Assembly (NCBI GenBank): GCA_900545265.1
Contig: UQYI01000025.1
Location: 1 to 33,341 of the forward strand
Length of the DNA stretch: 33,341 nt
Direction: 5' to 3'
Source of the DNA: an uncultured Eubacteriales bacterium
GTDB taxonomy: Bacteria > Bacillota > Clostridia > Christensenellales > CAG-138
The notes under the pieces are model-generated. The model searched no databases and had not been told where the DNA came from. It worked only from the letters and a program-made list of their open reading frames with translations. Position numbers and translations under genes: made by a program. Below, piece by piece: positions 1 to 7,162 of the stretch; the stretch's first letter is position 1, and each line of letters opens with the position of its first letter.

Positions 1-1
1 T

Positions 2-970
2 ATGGACAGGATTAAGGAAAGCTTCGACAGTCTGCCCATCGCGGCCTGCTTCTTCAATAAAAACGGCGTGGTGCGGCTCATCAACCGCCGGATGCTTGCC
101 ATTGCAAACTGGCTGCGAAAAGGCGGCATACAGTCCCTTGCAGAGATGCAGAGCGCCCTGCGCTCTCCGCCCGCAAGCGTGTGCTGTTTGGATCTGCACC
201 TTCGGATCTACCGCTTTCCGGACGGGAAGGCGCTGCGCTTTGCGCAGGAGCAGATCACAACAAAAGCGGGCGTCCGCTATACGCAGATCACTGCCGCAGA
301 CGTTACGGAGCTGATCCGGAAGCAGAAGCAGCTGAAAGCGGAAAACGCGAAGCTGGCGGAGGCAAATGAGCGGCTTCGGCTGCTGCTTGTGCAGATGCCG
401 GAGATCATCCGGGAGGAAGAGACGCTGACGATGAAGCTGCGTGTGCACGATGACATTGGGCACAGTATTCTCGCGGCGCGCCGTGTGCTGCTCCAGCACA
501 CGGACCTGAAGGAAATTCGTGCAAACGCAGCGCTGTGGGAACAGTCCATTTCTGTGCTTTATCGCTCCAGCCAGATAACGGCGCAATCCGAACCGCTGGA
601 GGCAGCGAAAAAACGAGCAGAAGAATTGGGCGTCAGAGTTCTGCTGACAGGGAATGAGCCGCAAAGGCAGTGGATGCGCGCACTGAGCGCACTGGCGATC
701 TGCGAATGTGCGGCGAACTGTGTCCGTCACGCAGATGGCACAGAATTGTATGTATGCTTTTGGCGGAAGCCGGACTGCATGGAGGTTTCCCTGACCAACA
801 ACGGTGCGACACCAAAGGAAAAGATCACCGAGGGCGGAGGCCTTTCCATGCTGCGTCAACGTATAGAAGAAGCAGGCGGCAAAATGGAGGTTTGGAGCAT
901 CCCTCGCTTTAAGCTGATGCTCAGTCTGCCGGAACAGGAGGAAGCAGCACATGAGAGTGATGATCGTTGA
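2..970 (+). CDS. Sensor histidine kinase, N-terminus cut by window edge
   Basis: Cytoplasmic part of a two-component sensor kinase. Residues about 1-100 look like a PAS-type sensory domain, followed by a helical stretch (about 105-135). The dimerisation/phosphoacceptor motif HDDIGH at about 149-154 is of the HisKA_3 (NarL/DesK-like) kind. The C-terminal ATPase has an N-box (ECAANCVRHA, about 234-243) and a glycine box (EGGGLSMLRQR, about 276-286). The reading frame begins at the window edge. Family members usually carry an N-terminal membrane region before the PAS segment, so the methionine at base 2 is probably internal. The gene overlaps the response regulator by 20 bp, which indicates translational coupling and a cognate pair. 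The signal is unknown. Its GCG/CCG-heavy codon use differs in feel from the genes after 1976. Confidence 0.8.
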   Translation: MDRIKESFDSLPIAACFFNKNGVVRLINRRMLAIANWLRKGGIQSLAEMQSALRSPPASVCCLDLHLRIYRFPDGKALRFAQEQITTKAGVRYTQITAADVTELIRKQKQLKAENAKLAEANERLRLLLVQMPEIIREEETLTMKLRVHDDIGHSILAARRVLLQHTDLKEIRANAALWEQSISVLYRSSQITAQSEPLEAAKKRAEELGVRVLLTGNEPQRQWMRALSALAICECAANCVRHADGTELYVCFWRKPDCMEVSLTNNGATPKEKITEGGGLSMLRQRIEEAGGKMEVWSIPRFKLMLSLPEQEEAAHESDDR

Positions 971-1577
971 AGACCAGACCATGATCCGCAGTTTGCTGGA
1001 AAGCTATTTCCGTGCCGAGGACGGATACCGGATCACGGCGTCCATCCCCGGTGCAAAGCAGGCGGTTGAGGTGTGCCGGACAAGCTCCGTCGATCTGATT
1101 TTGATGGATGTGCAAACGGAGAACCGCGAGAACGGCCTGACTGCCGTTCGCCAGATCAAAGCCATACAGCCGAAGAGCAAAATCATTGTTGTGACCTCGC
1201 TGATCGACGGCGCCGTTCTGGACGAGGCAAAGAGGGCCGGGGCCGACAGCCTGTGGTATAAGGACTCTACGCAGAAACGTTTGATGGATGTTGTCCGGCA
1301 AACGATGGCAGGTGAACATATCTTTCCGGACGCGCCTCCGACGGTTGAGATCGGCATGGCAAAAAGCACGGAATTTACAAAGACGGAATTGAAAGTTCTG
1401 CGGCATCTGATGCGGGGCTTGTCTTACACGCGCATCGCGGCGGAGATGGGCTGCGAGATGTCGACGGTCAAATTCCATGTGGCAAACATGCTGCAAAAAA
1501 CCGGGCTGGAAAACAAGCTTCAGCTTGCATTGGCGGTCAGCGACGCCAAGTTGATTGTCGATCTGGCGGAAGAATGA
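951..1577 (+). CDS. NarL/LuxR-type response regulator
   Basis: A 208-residue DNA-binding response regulator. The receiver domain spans about 1-125: acidic residues E7/D8 near the N-terminus, the phosphoacceptor aspartate in the LILMDV strand (about residue 50), a conserved TS pair after IIVV (about 83-84) and the switch lysine in WYKDST (about 104). The C-terminal LuxR-type helix-turn-helix covers about 142-200 (KTELKVLRHLMRG, then STVKFHVANMLQKTG). It starts inside the 3' end of the kinase gene, so the two form an operon, and the kinase is the likely phosphodonor. Targets cannot be read from the window. No terminator follows; a gene remnant comes next. Confidence 0.9.
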   Translation: MRVMIVEDQTMIRSLLESYFRAEDGYRITASIPGAKQAVEVCRTSSVDLILMDVQTENRENGLTAVRQIKAIQPKSKIIVVTSLIDGAVLDEAKRAGADSLWYKDSTQKRLMDVVRQTMAGEHIFPDAPPTVEIGMAKSTEFTKTELKVLRHLMRGLSYTRIAAEMGCEMSTVKFHVANMLQKTGLENKLQLALAVSDAKLIVDLAEE

Positions 1578-1620
1578 TGGGATTTGATTTTCTGCTTGTG
1601 CAGCCACAGGTATTTATTGA

Positions 1621-1809
1621 AAAGAAGAAGCCACATCTGAGCCGTTACACTTGTATAACGCCAGCAGAAACATACTGTATTGGGGCAGATCCGGTTATCA
1701 GTTCTGCGTTGATTATGCGAAGCTCGATACCGACCTGAAGGAACACGAAGCCGACATTTTTGCGCAGTATCAAGTTCTTCAGGAAATGATTGCCCAATCT
1801 TTTGAATAG
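1621..1809 (+). pseudogene. Truncated coding remnant, family unknown
   Basis: An open frame of 62 codons ending in TAG follows a stop (1618-1620) and has no ATG near its beginning. Its translation looks protein-like: an aromatic region (LYNASRNILYW, YQFCVDYAKLD) and then an amphipathic charged helix (DLKEHEADIFAQYQVLQEM). That composition suggests the C-terminal end of a larger decayed gene, perhaps from a mobile element that also brought the adjacent two-component system. No upstream segment of the same protein is recognisable and I do not know the family. It could also be chance coding. Confidence 0.4.
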
Positions 1810-1900
1810 CCATAATATGCTGCTGTTTACTGCTTCCTGACAATATTAGAACACTTTCCGCCGCTCTTTGGCAAATATATGTTTTTTCTGCTTACAGCAA

Positions 1901-1930
1901 TTGACATTATCCATGGGGCAGGGCTATACT
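1901..1930 (+). promoter_or_regulatory. Sigma-A promoter for arcC unit
   Basis: TTGACA at 1901-1906 and TATACT at 1925-1930 are separated by 18 bp. The predicted transcript begins near 1937. This excludes the earlier in-frame starts at 1868, 1912 and 1931 and supports the carbamate kinase start at 1976. Confidence 0.75.
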
Positions 1931-1975
1931 ATGAAGGAAATCTTGCATATTTCATGCAGCAGAAAGGTTGGATCT

Positions 1976-2914
1976 ATGAAAAAGATCGTCATCGCTCTGG
2001 GCGGCAACGCCCTGCAGGAAGCAGGCCGTCCCGCTACCGCTGAAGAACAGCTCAAAGTAGTCGAAAAGACCTCCGTCTACATTGCCGATATTATTGCAGC
2101 GGGCTATCAGGTAGTTATTGCCCACGGCAACGGCCCTCAGGTTGGGCGCATCGTGCTTCAGAACGAAGCCGCTGCCGCTGTGACCCCTTCTCTGCCCTTT
2201 GATGTATGCGGCGCCATGAGCCAGGGCTACATCGGTTATCATATCCAGCAGGGGCTGAGCAAGGTTCTGCGGGAGCGCAGCATTCAAAAAGAAGCAGTCA
2301 CGCTGGTCACCCAGGTGGTGGTGGATCAGAACGACCCCAAGTTCAAAAATCCCAGCAAACCTATCGGGCCTTTCTATACGGAAGCAGAAGCTGAAAAACT
2401 TTCCGCAGAAAAGAATTATGTGATGAAAGAAGACGCCGGCCGTGGCTGGCGGCGGGTAGTGGCCTCCCCTATGCCCGTGCGCATTGTGGAGCTGGATGCC
2501 GTTAAGGCATTGCAGCAAGCAGGCTTTATTGTGGTCACCGTTGGAGGCGGCGGTATCCCCGTTACCGAAAATGAAAAAGGAGAACTGACCGGTACAGCCG
2601 CCGTCATCGATAAGGATCTGGCCAGCGAACGGCTGGCAGAGGATCTGGACGCGGATGCACTGGTGATTCTCACCGCGGTGGAGCAGGTAGCCATAAATTT
2701 CAACAAGCCAGATCAGCAGCTGCTCAGCCGCCTCTCCCCTGCTCAGGCCAGGGAATACATGGCACAGGGGCACTTTGCTCCCGGCTCTATGCTGCCTAAA
2801 ATGGAAGCAGCCGTTAAGTTTGCCGAAAGCAAACCCGGTCGTAAATGCATCATTACCTCTTTGGAAAAAGCCGTGGAAGCCTTGAATGGTACCGCCGGCA
2901 CCACCCTTGAATAA
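1976..2914 (+). CDS. arcC: Carbamate kinase
   Basis: Catalyses ATP + carbamate <-> ADP + carbamoyl phosphate in the cytoplasm, usually making ATP from arginine, agmatine or purine breakdown. The 312 residues match the family length. Visible motifs: N-terminal nucleotide-binding IALGGNAL (about 5-12), AHGNGPQVG (about 48-56), RRVVASPMP in the middle, VTVGGGGIPV (about 187-196), IDKDLASERLA (about 212-222) and the C-terminal APGSMLPK-EAA motif. The ATG at 1976 has an AGAAAGG ribosome binding site and lies about 40 nt after the predicted transcription start. An aminotransferase follows after 37 bp. No arginine deiminase or ornithine carbamoyltransferase is nearby, so the carbamoyl phosphate source must lie elsewhere. 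Confidence 0.93.
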   Translation: MKKIVIALGGNALQEAGRPATAEEQLKVVEKTSVYIADIIAAGYQVVIAHGNGPQVGRIVLQNEAAAAVTPSLPFDVCGAMSQGYIGYHIQQGLSKVLRERSIQKEAVTLVTQVVVDQNDPKFKNPSKPIGPFYTEAEAEKLSAEKNYVMKEDAGRGWRRVVASPMPVRIVELDAVKALQQAGFIVVTVGGGGIPVTENEKGELTGTAAVIDKDLASERLAEDLDADALVILTAVEQVAINFNKPDQQLLSRLSPAQAREYMAQGHFAPGSMLPKMEAAVKFAESKPGRKCIITSLEKAVEALNGTAGTTLE

Positions 2915-2951
2915 AATATCGCTGCTGGCGAATAAAAGAAAGGATCTTCTT

Positions 2952-4229
2952 ATGAAACCCTACGCCCAGATGGAAAGAAGCGAACAGAGTACCCTTCTTG
3001 CCCAGCTGAAGGAAGAGTATGAAAAAGTCAAGGCCATGGGCCTTAAACTGGATATGTCCCGCGGAAAGCCCAGCAAAGCGCAGCTGGACATGGTCAGTGA
3101 TATTCTCACCGTTCTCAATACGGCTGAAGACTGCATGGATGGAAAGCTGGATGTGCGCAATTACGGTGAACTTATGGGCACCCACGCCTGCCGGGCCTAT
3201 TTTGCCGATGTGCTGGGTGTCAAAGAAGAAAACGTTTTTGACGGCGGATGCGCTTCTCTGCAGCTGATGTATGATCTGCTGAGCAAGGCCTGTATCAACG
3301 GTCTGCTTCATTCTCCCCGTGCCTGGGCCAAGGAGGATCAGGTCAGGTTCCTCTGCCCCGCTCCCGGCTATGACCGGCATTTCAAGGTCTGTGAAAGCCT
3401 GGGCATCGCCATGGAGTATATTCCCATGACGGAAGAAGGCCCGGACATGGATGCTGTAGAAAAAGCCATTGCTGATCCCACGGTAAAGGGTATGTGGTGC
3501 GTGCCCAAATACTCCAACCCGGACGGGATCATCTACTCTCAAAAAGTGATCGATCGCCTGGTAAAGATGCAGCCCGCCGCCCCTGATTTTGTGGTCATGT
3601 GGGATAACGCCTACTGTGTCCATGAATTTGAAGGCGAATATGTACCCTTCCCCAATATTCTGGATATTGCCCGGGAAGCCGGCAGCGAGGATCGTTTCTT
3701 CGAGTTTGCTTCCACCAGCAAGATCACCTTCCCCGGTTCCGGCGTCAGCTGTATGGTGTGCAGCGTAGCCAACATGACTTACCTTAAAAACCTGCTGGGT
3801 GCGGAGATCATCAGCTACAATAAGGTCAATCAACTGCGTCATGCCCGGTATCTCCAAAACAAAGCCCATACTCTGGAACTTATGAAAAAGCATGCGGCCA
3901 TTTTGGGGCCCAAGTTCCGGCTGGTCGTGGAGACGCTTCGCCGGGAAGTTGGTCCTCTGGAGATCTGCCGCTGGACGGAACCCAAGGGCGGGTATTTCGT
4001 CAGCTTTTACGGCATGGACGGCACTGCCAAACGTATTTTCAACCTGATGAAAGAGGCCGGTGTGGTCATGACCAGCGCAGGCGCCGCTTTCCCCTATGGC
4101 CAGGATCCCCATGACAATCACATCCGTATCGCTCCGTCTCTGCCGCCGCTGGAAGAGTTGGAGCAGGCTATCTCTGTATTCTGCCTGTGCGTGAAGATCG
4201 CCTCTCTGGAAAAGCTTCTGGAAGCATAA
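2952..4229 (+). CDS. PLP aminotransferase, PF12897 aspartate-aminotransferase-like
   Basis: A 425-residue fold-type I PLP enzyme of the family once called Aminotran_MocR (PF12897). Recognisable family blocks are GLKLDMSRGKPS near the N-terminus, DVRNYGEL (about 66), FLCPAPGYDRHF (about 132), MWCVPKYSNPDG (about 180), DFVVMWDNAYCVHEF (about 215, with the PLP-binding Asp/Tyr), FASTSKITFPGSG (the Schiff-base lysine is K257) and the C-terminal NHIRIAPSLPPLEEL. It probably transaminates an amino acid such as aspartate; the substrate is not readable from sequence. The ATG at 2952 is preceded by AAAGAAAGGA. It lies 37 bp after arcC with no terminator between, so the two are probably co-transcribed, and a hairpin terminator follows. 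Confidence 0.87.
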   Translation: MKPYAQMERSEQSTLLAQLKEEYEKVKAMGLKLDMSRGKPSKAQLDMVSDILTVLNTAEDCMDGKLDVRNYGELMGTHACRAYFADVLGVKEENVFDGGCASLQLMYDLLSKACINGLLHSPRAWAKEDQVRFLCPAPGYDRHFKVCESLGIAMEYIPMTEEGPDMDAVEKAIADPTVKGMWCVPKYSNPDGIIYSQKVIDRLVKMQPAAPDFVVMWDNAYCVHEFEGEYVPFPNILDIAREAGSEDRFFEFASTSKITFPGSGVSCMVCSVANMTYLKNLLGAEIISYNKVNQLRHARYLQNKAHTLELMKKHAAILGPKFRLVVETLRREVGPLEICRWTEPKGGYFVSFYGMDGTAKRIFNLMKEAGVVMTSAGAAFPYGQDPHDNHIRIAPSLPPLEELEQAISVFCLCVKIASLEKLLEA

Positions 4230-4254
4230 GGAGCCGCAAATCTCATATGTGGAA

Positions 4255-4284
4255 AAAGGCCGTTGGTATGCGCCAACGGTCTTT
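4255..4284 (+). terminator. Rho-independent terminator after aminotransferase
   Basis: A perfect 7-bp GC-rich stem CCGTTGG/CCAACGG with a 6-nt loop is extended by A-T and G-T pairs to about 12 bp, flanked by A-rich and T-rich tracts. It sits 25 bp after the stop codon. Bases 4285-4420 beyond it hold nothing I can support as a gene. Confidence 0.75.
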
Positions 4285-4421
4285 CATTTGGCAGATAAGT
4301 TGATCCATACATCAGTCGCCTAACAGTTCCAGCGAAAATACTGTACGTCCCTGCTCTGACAGACCAGTTTCACTGCTTTGCTGCACCATCTTAGAGCAAA
4401 CCCTAAACACTCCAGTTCGAA

Positions 4422-4444
4422 TTATACTTTTCCAATAAGTATAA
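4422..4444. repeat. AT-rich inverted repeat between convergent units
   Basis: TTATACTT and AAGTATAA form a perfect 8-bp stem around a 7-nt loop. It lies just beyond the terminator of the minus-strand unit, in an otherwise empty 150-bp convergent gap. The function is unknown; it may be an extra transcript-end structure or a protein site. Confidence 0.4.
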
Positions 4445-4474
4445 ACAAAAATCCGGAGACAAACATCTCCGGAT
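4445..4474 (-). terminator. Terminator of the DUF362/barnase/barstar unit
   Basis: A 9-bp perfect stem ATCCGGAGA/TCTCCGGAT with a 6-nt loop lies 6 bp beyond the stop of the minus-strand phosphatidyltransferase. On the minus strand it is followed by a T-rich run (TTTTTGTTT). Confidence 0.85.
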
Positions 4475-4480
4475 CAGCTT

Positions 4481-5017
4481 TCAAGCCTTACTATGGGCGA
4501 TTTTCTTCAATTGCAGGCTTTTCTCACCGGCTGAGAGTAAAGCCAGGCCGGCTGCAACCCCAGCGGCCGGTTCAAAGCAGCCATACACCCAAATCAGTGG
4601 AAGCATAAACAGCAGCAGCCCTGTCAATCTGTTCAAAGTCGTATGCAGGCTTTTTGCTTGTCCCAATTGACGTTTAGCATAGACTAAGTTCCCCACCTGC
4701 CAAAGGGCAGTCACCCCGGTTACCGCCCATAATCCCATCGTCATGGAAAAGAGCGGCAGCAACTTTCCACCGGCGCAAAGCAGAAATATCATGTCGCACA
4801 AACTGTCCAGTCTGGCTCCGGGCTCTGTAGCGGCGCCTGATCTTCGAGCCAAGGAACCATCCAGCATATCCGTAACTCCCGCCAACACATAAACGACATT
4901 GAAAGGAATAGTACCTGGATGCAGGAGCATCAAAATCAATCCCAGTATCCCTCTGCTCAGGGTCAGTCCATTGACCAGATACCATGCGGCAGGCCGCTTT
5001 CTCCATTTAATAGGCAA
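4481..5017 (-). CDS. CDP-alcohol phosphatidyltransferase family membrane protein
   Basis: An integral membrane enzyme that transfers a phosphatidyl group from a CDP-alcohol to a second alcohol in phospholipid synthesis. The full catalytic signature D-x2-D-G-x2-A-R-x8-G-x3-D-x3-D is present at D50, D53, G54, A57, R58, G67, D71 and D75. About five or six hydrophobic segments surround it. At 178 residues it is a typical minimal member, comparable with PgsA or PssA; the acceptor alcohol cannot be told. The longest frame starts at a TTG (5017) that overlaps barstar by 11 bp and has no clear ribosome binding site, so translation is probably coupled to barstar and the exact start is uncertain. It is the last gene of the unit and is followed by a terminator. 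Confidence 0.85.
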   Translation of the reverse strand: MPIKWRKRPAAWYLVNGLTLSRGILGLILMLLHPGTIPFNVVYVLAGVTDMLDGSLARRSGAATEPGARLDSLCDMIFLLCAGGKLLPLFSMTMGLWAVTGVTALWQVGNLVYAKRQLGQAKSLHTTLNRLTGLLLFMLPLIWVYGCFEPAAGVAAGLALLSAGEKSLQLKKIAHSKA

Positions 5018-5258
5018 GGATGGTCAACCGGGGGTTGGCTTCGGCGGCATCATGCAATACCGCCTCCAGCCTCTCCGCTGTCTCCGTGGCCGCATGAGGA
5101 GGCAGCAACAGTGTTACCGGGTTCTGCAGCTCCGTCAGGCAATCATACAGGGCGTCCAGATTCTCCCCATAATAAGCGGGAAACCCAAGTTCCTGCCCTA
5201 AGTATCGACACGCCTCCCTGCTGTTTACAAAAGCGTTTGGATCTATCAGCAACAGCAT
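5007..5258 (-). CDS. Barstar-family ribonuclease inhibitor
   Basis: An 83-residue cytosolic inhibitor that protects the producer from the barnase-type RNase encoded immediately upstream. The inhibitory helix is well kept: YYGENLDALYDCLTE at about 29-43. Y29, Y30, N33, D35 and D39 fall at the same numbers as in Bacillus amyloliquefaciens barstar, and position 38 is Tyr instead of Trp. D35 and D39 are the acidic residues that occupy the barnase active site in the known complex. The gene starts 4 bp after the barnase stop, so a cognate pair is very likely. It overlaps the downstream membrane enzyme by 11 bp. Confidence 0.9.
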   Translation of the reverse strand: MLLLIDPNAFVNSREACRYLGQELGFPAYYGENLDALYDCLTELQNPVTLLLPPHAATETAERLEAVLHDAAEANPRLTILAY

Positions 5259-5262
5259 AGAC

Positions 5263-5832
5263 TTATTCCTCCCCGTATAGCAACGTAAAGGTCTCGTAAT
5301 GATCGTCTGTATAATAGATCAACCCATCGTTTGAATACACAATACGCTTGGCTCCCCGGCTGCTCTTTCCCAGAGTTCCAATATCACATTCCTTATAGGT
5401 GCGTCCGTTCTCTTTGGGCAATCGCCCCTCATAATTACCAAAAGTGCTGCCGCCGATGCACTTCCCCGGTGCAAACCTTTCCAGACTTCCACCCTCCCAG
5501 CCCAGTTCCTGAGCTTCCTTTTTGGTCATATAGTTTGGCGGAAGTTCGCCATACAGATGCAGGTACAGAGCTACCTCTTCTTTAGTATCGTAACTCTCTC
5601 CATACTGTACAGGGGCTTCCGTATCAACCGGTTTCTCCGCTTTCCCCGGTTCATTCTGAAGTGAAGCAGGCTGTGCTTCCGCCTGCGTAACCGGTCCACT
5701 CTGCTCCTGCAGGGCTTCCTCCAGGCTTTGTGCCAGTTCCAGTGCCTGCCGGGCCTCCTCACTTGTGCATCCTGCCGCCAGTCCCAAGGCAAAAAACAGA
5801 GCCAGCAGCAAAGCAACAATACGTTTTTTCAT
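5263..5832 (-). CDS. Barnase-type ribonuclease exported as a lipoprotein
   Basis: A guanyl-preferring microbial RNase of the barnase/N1 family. Residues 1-21 form a signal peptide ending in the lipobox LAAGC, with lipidated C22. A disordered linker (about 25-75, rich in Glu, Gln and Pro) tethers the catalytic domain (about 80-189). The domain aligns with barnase throughout: YDTKEEVALYLHLYGELP, NYMTKKEAQELGW and PGKCIGGSTFGN. The catalytic set is intact: E148 (barnase E73), R159 and R163 (R83, R87) and H178 (H102). The ATG at 5832 has a strong AGGAGAGG site. It lies 22 bp after the DUF362 gene and 4 bp before barstar. The usual barnase is freely secreted; here it should stay attached to the outer face of the membrane. 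Confidence 0.92.
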   Translation of the reverse strand: MKKRIVALLLALFFALGLAAGCTSEEARQALELAQSLEEALQEQSGPVTQAEAQPASLQNEPGKAEKPVDTEAPVQYGESYDTKEEVALYLHLYGELPPNYMTKKEAQELGWEGGSLERFAPGKCIGGSTFGNYEGRLPKENGRTYKECDIGTLGKSSRGAKRIVYSNDGLIYYTDDHYETFTLLYGEE

Positions 5833-5854
5833 TTAACCAAATTCCTCTCCTGAT

Positions 5855-6976
5855 TCAATGAATCTGTATAAGCTCATATTCCATGGATCCAAGACCTATC
5901 TTTGCCCCGTGCTCCATGGTATCCCTCCAATGGGTGCCTTCCCCGGAATCATCAAAATGATCGTGGCAGAAATGATGTTCCTTTTCCTCCAGCCGTTGAG
6001 AAAGCTGACTGCCGGGAATGGGCGGCATACGATTGCACATATCTGCACAGGCTGTATCCAGAGCCACCGGATCAAAGCTGGCAAACATACCTACATCGGG
6101 AATAATCGGCAGGTCATTTTCCCCGTGGCAATCACAGTTTGGAGAGATCTGAGCGGCTATGCTGATATGAAAACAGGGTCTGCCCTGTACTACCGCCAAG
6201 GCATACTCAGCCATACGCCTGCAAAGCAGCGTGTTGCCGGACCAGTTGGGGTTATGAATAGCATCAAAAGCACACTCGCCCATGCAGCGGCCGCATCCTA
6301 CGCACTTGTCAGTATCAATGTGGGCTTTTCCTGTCTCGAAGGAAATGGCATTTTGGGCACACCAGCGTGCGCAGGTATGACAACTGCGGCAAAGCTCCGG
6401 ATCTACCACCGGCTTGCCGTCGCAATGCTGCTCCATCTTTCCTGCCCGGGAACCGCAGCCCATGCCCAGATTCTTTACCGCTCCACCAAAGCCCGTAGCT
6501 TCATGTCCCTTAAAATGGTTCAGAGAGATAACAATGTCCGCATCCATAACGGCTCGTCCGATGCGGGCGTTTTTCACATAGTCTGTCCCTGTAAGAGGCA
6601 CCACCGCCTCATCCGTGCCTTTGAGTCCGTCTGCAATGATCACCGGGCAGCCGCAGGTATACAGGTTAAAGCCGTTCTCTGCTGCTGTTTCCATATGTTC
6701 CAATGCATTTTTACGCCGGCCCACATACAGTGTGTTGCAGTCCGTTAAAAACGGCTTTCCTCCCAGCCGTTTTACCTCGTCGGCCACTGCCCGTGCAAAA
6801 TTCGGCCGCAAAAAGGAAAGATTCCCCGGCTCCCCAAAATGAAGCTTGATGGCCACAAATTTATCCTGAAAGTCTATCTCTTCCATCCCCGCTGCTTTCA
6901 TAAGGGAGCGTAGTTTATCCAGCAGACTCCTGCCGGGTCTGGCCCGCATATCCGTATAATATACTTTGGATCCCAT
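5855..6976 (-). CDS. DUF362 domain protein with two [4Fe-4S] motifs
   Basis: A 373-residue cytoplasmic iron-sulfur protein of the DUF362 family. The N-terminal DUF362 domain includes FVAIKLHFGEPGN, SLNHFKGHEATGFGGAVKNLGMGC and, near the C-terminus, FASFDPVALDTACADMC. A ferredoxin-like insert around 185-230 carries two four-cysteine clusters, C-x2-C-x3-C-x3-C-like and CVGCGRCMGEC. The family function is not settled; an electron-transfer or radical/redox role is plausible. The start at 6976 is chosen because the sigma-A-like promoter at 7009-7036 puts the transcript start near 7002 and AGGTGGAAG precedes this ATG. The open frame extends to 7186, but that part would lie upstream of the promoter. 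It is the first gene of the unit leading to barnase, barstar and the phosphatidyltransferase. Confidence 0.85.
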   Translation of the reverse strand: MGSKVYYTDMRARPGRSLLDKLRSLMKAAGMEEIDFQDKFVAIKLHFGEPGNLSFLRPNFARAVADEVKRLGGKPFLTDCNTLYVGRRKNALEHMETAAENGFNLYTCGCPVIIADGLKGTDEAVVPLTGTDYVKNARIGRAVMDADIVISLNHFKGHEATGFGGAVKNLGMGCGSRAGKMEQHCDGKPVVDPELCRSCHTCARWCAQNAISFETGKAHIDTDKCVGCGRCMGECAFDAIHNPNWSGNTLLCRRMAEYALAVVQGRPCFHISIAAQISPNCDCHGENDLPIIPDVGMFASFDPVALDTACADMCNRMPPIPGSQLSQRLEEKEHHFCHDHFDDSGEGTHWRDTMEHGAKIGLGSMEYELIQIH

Positions 6977-7008
6977 ACTTTCTTCCACCTTGCTTGACGT
7001 ATGAAACA

Positions 7009-7036
7009 GTATACTCCAGATCTTTCTATATGTCCA
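7009..7036 (-). promoter_or_regulatory. Promoter of DUF362/barnase/barstar unit
   Basis: On the minus strand, TGGACA (7036-7031) and TATACT (7014-7009) are separated by 17 bp. The transcript would start about 26 nt before the DUF362 ATG at 6976. Confidence 0.6.
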
Positions 7037-7127
7037 TGGCCGGAATACCCTGTACCAAAAAGGGCATGTGCATTGCAAAGCATAGCAACATTGTTTCACG
7101 TCTACGGCACCCGGTATCAAATTTCTG

Positions 7128-7156
7128 TTGCTTCCGGTTCCAAAAGGCGGTAGAAT
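7128..7156 (+). promoter_or_regulatory. Candidate promoter placing yybS-like mRNA start at its ATG
   Basis: TTGCTT (7128-7133), a 17-bp spacer and TAGAAT (7151-7156). The -10 hexamer ends 6 nt before the ATG at 7163, so transcription would start at or next to the start codon. The only purine-rich element (AAAGGCGG, 7142-7149) lies in the spacer and would not be transcribed. The -35 is weak. Confidence 0.4.
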
Positions 7157-7162
7157 AATAGC

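Noticed and set aside
2853..4121. Minus-strand open frame of 422 codons opposite the PLP aminotransferase
   Set aside because: Antisense shadow of a well-supported gene; no recognisable domain and no start signals.
4324..4420. Minus-strand open stretch of about 30 codons in the convergent gap, protein-like at first sight
   Set aside because: No start codon, preceded at once by a stop, and located beyond the terminator. Too short to support as a gene or remnant.
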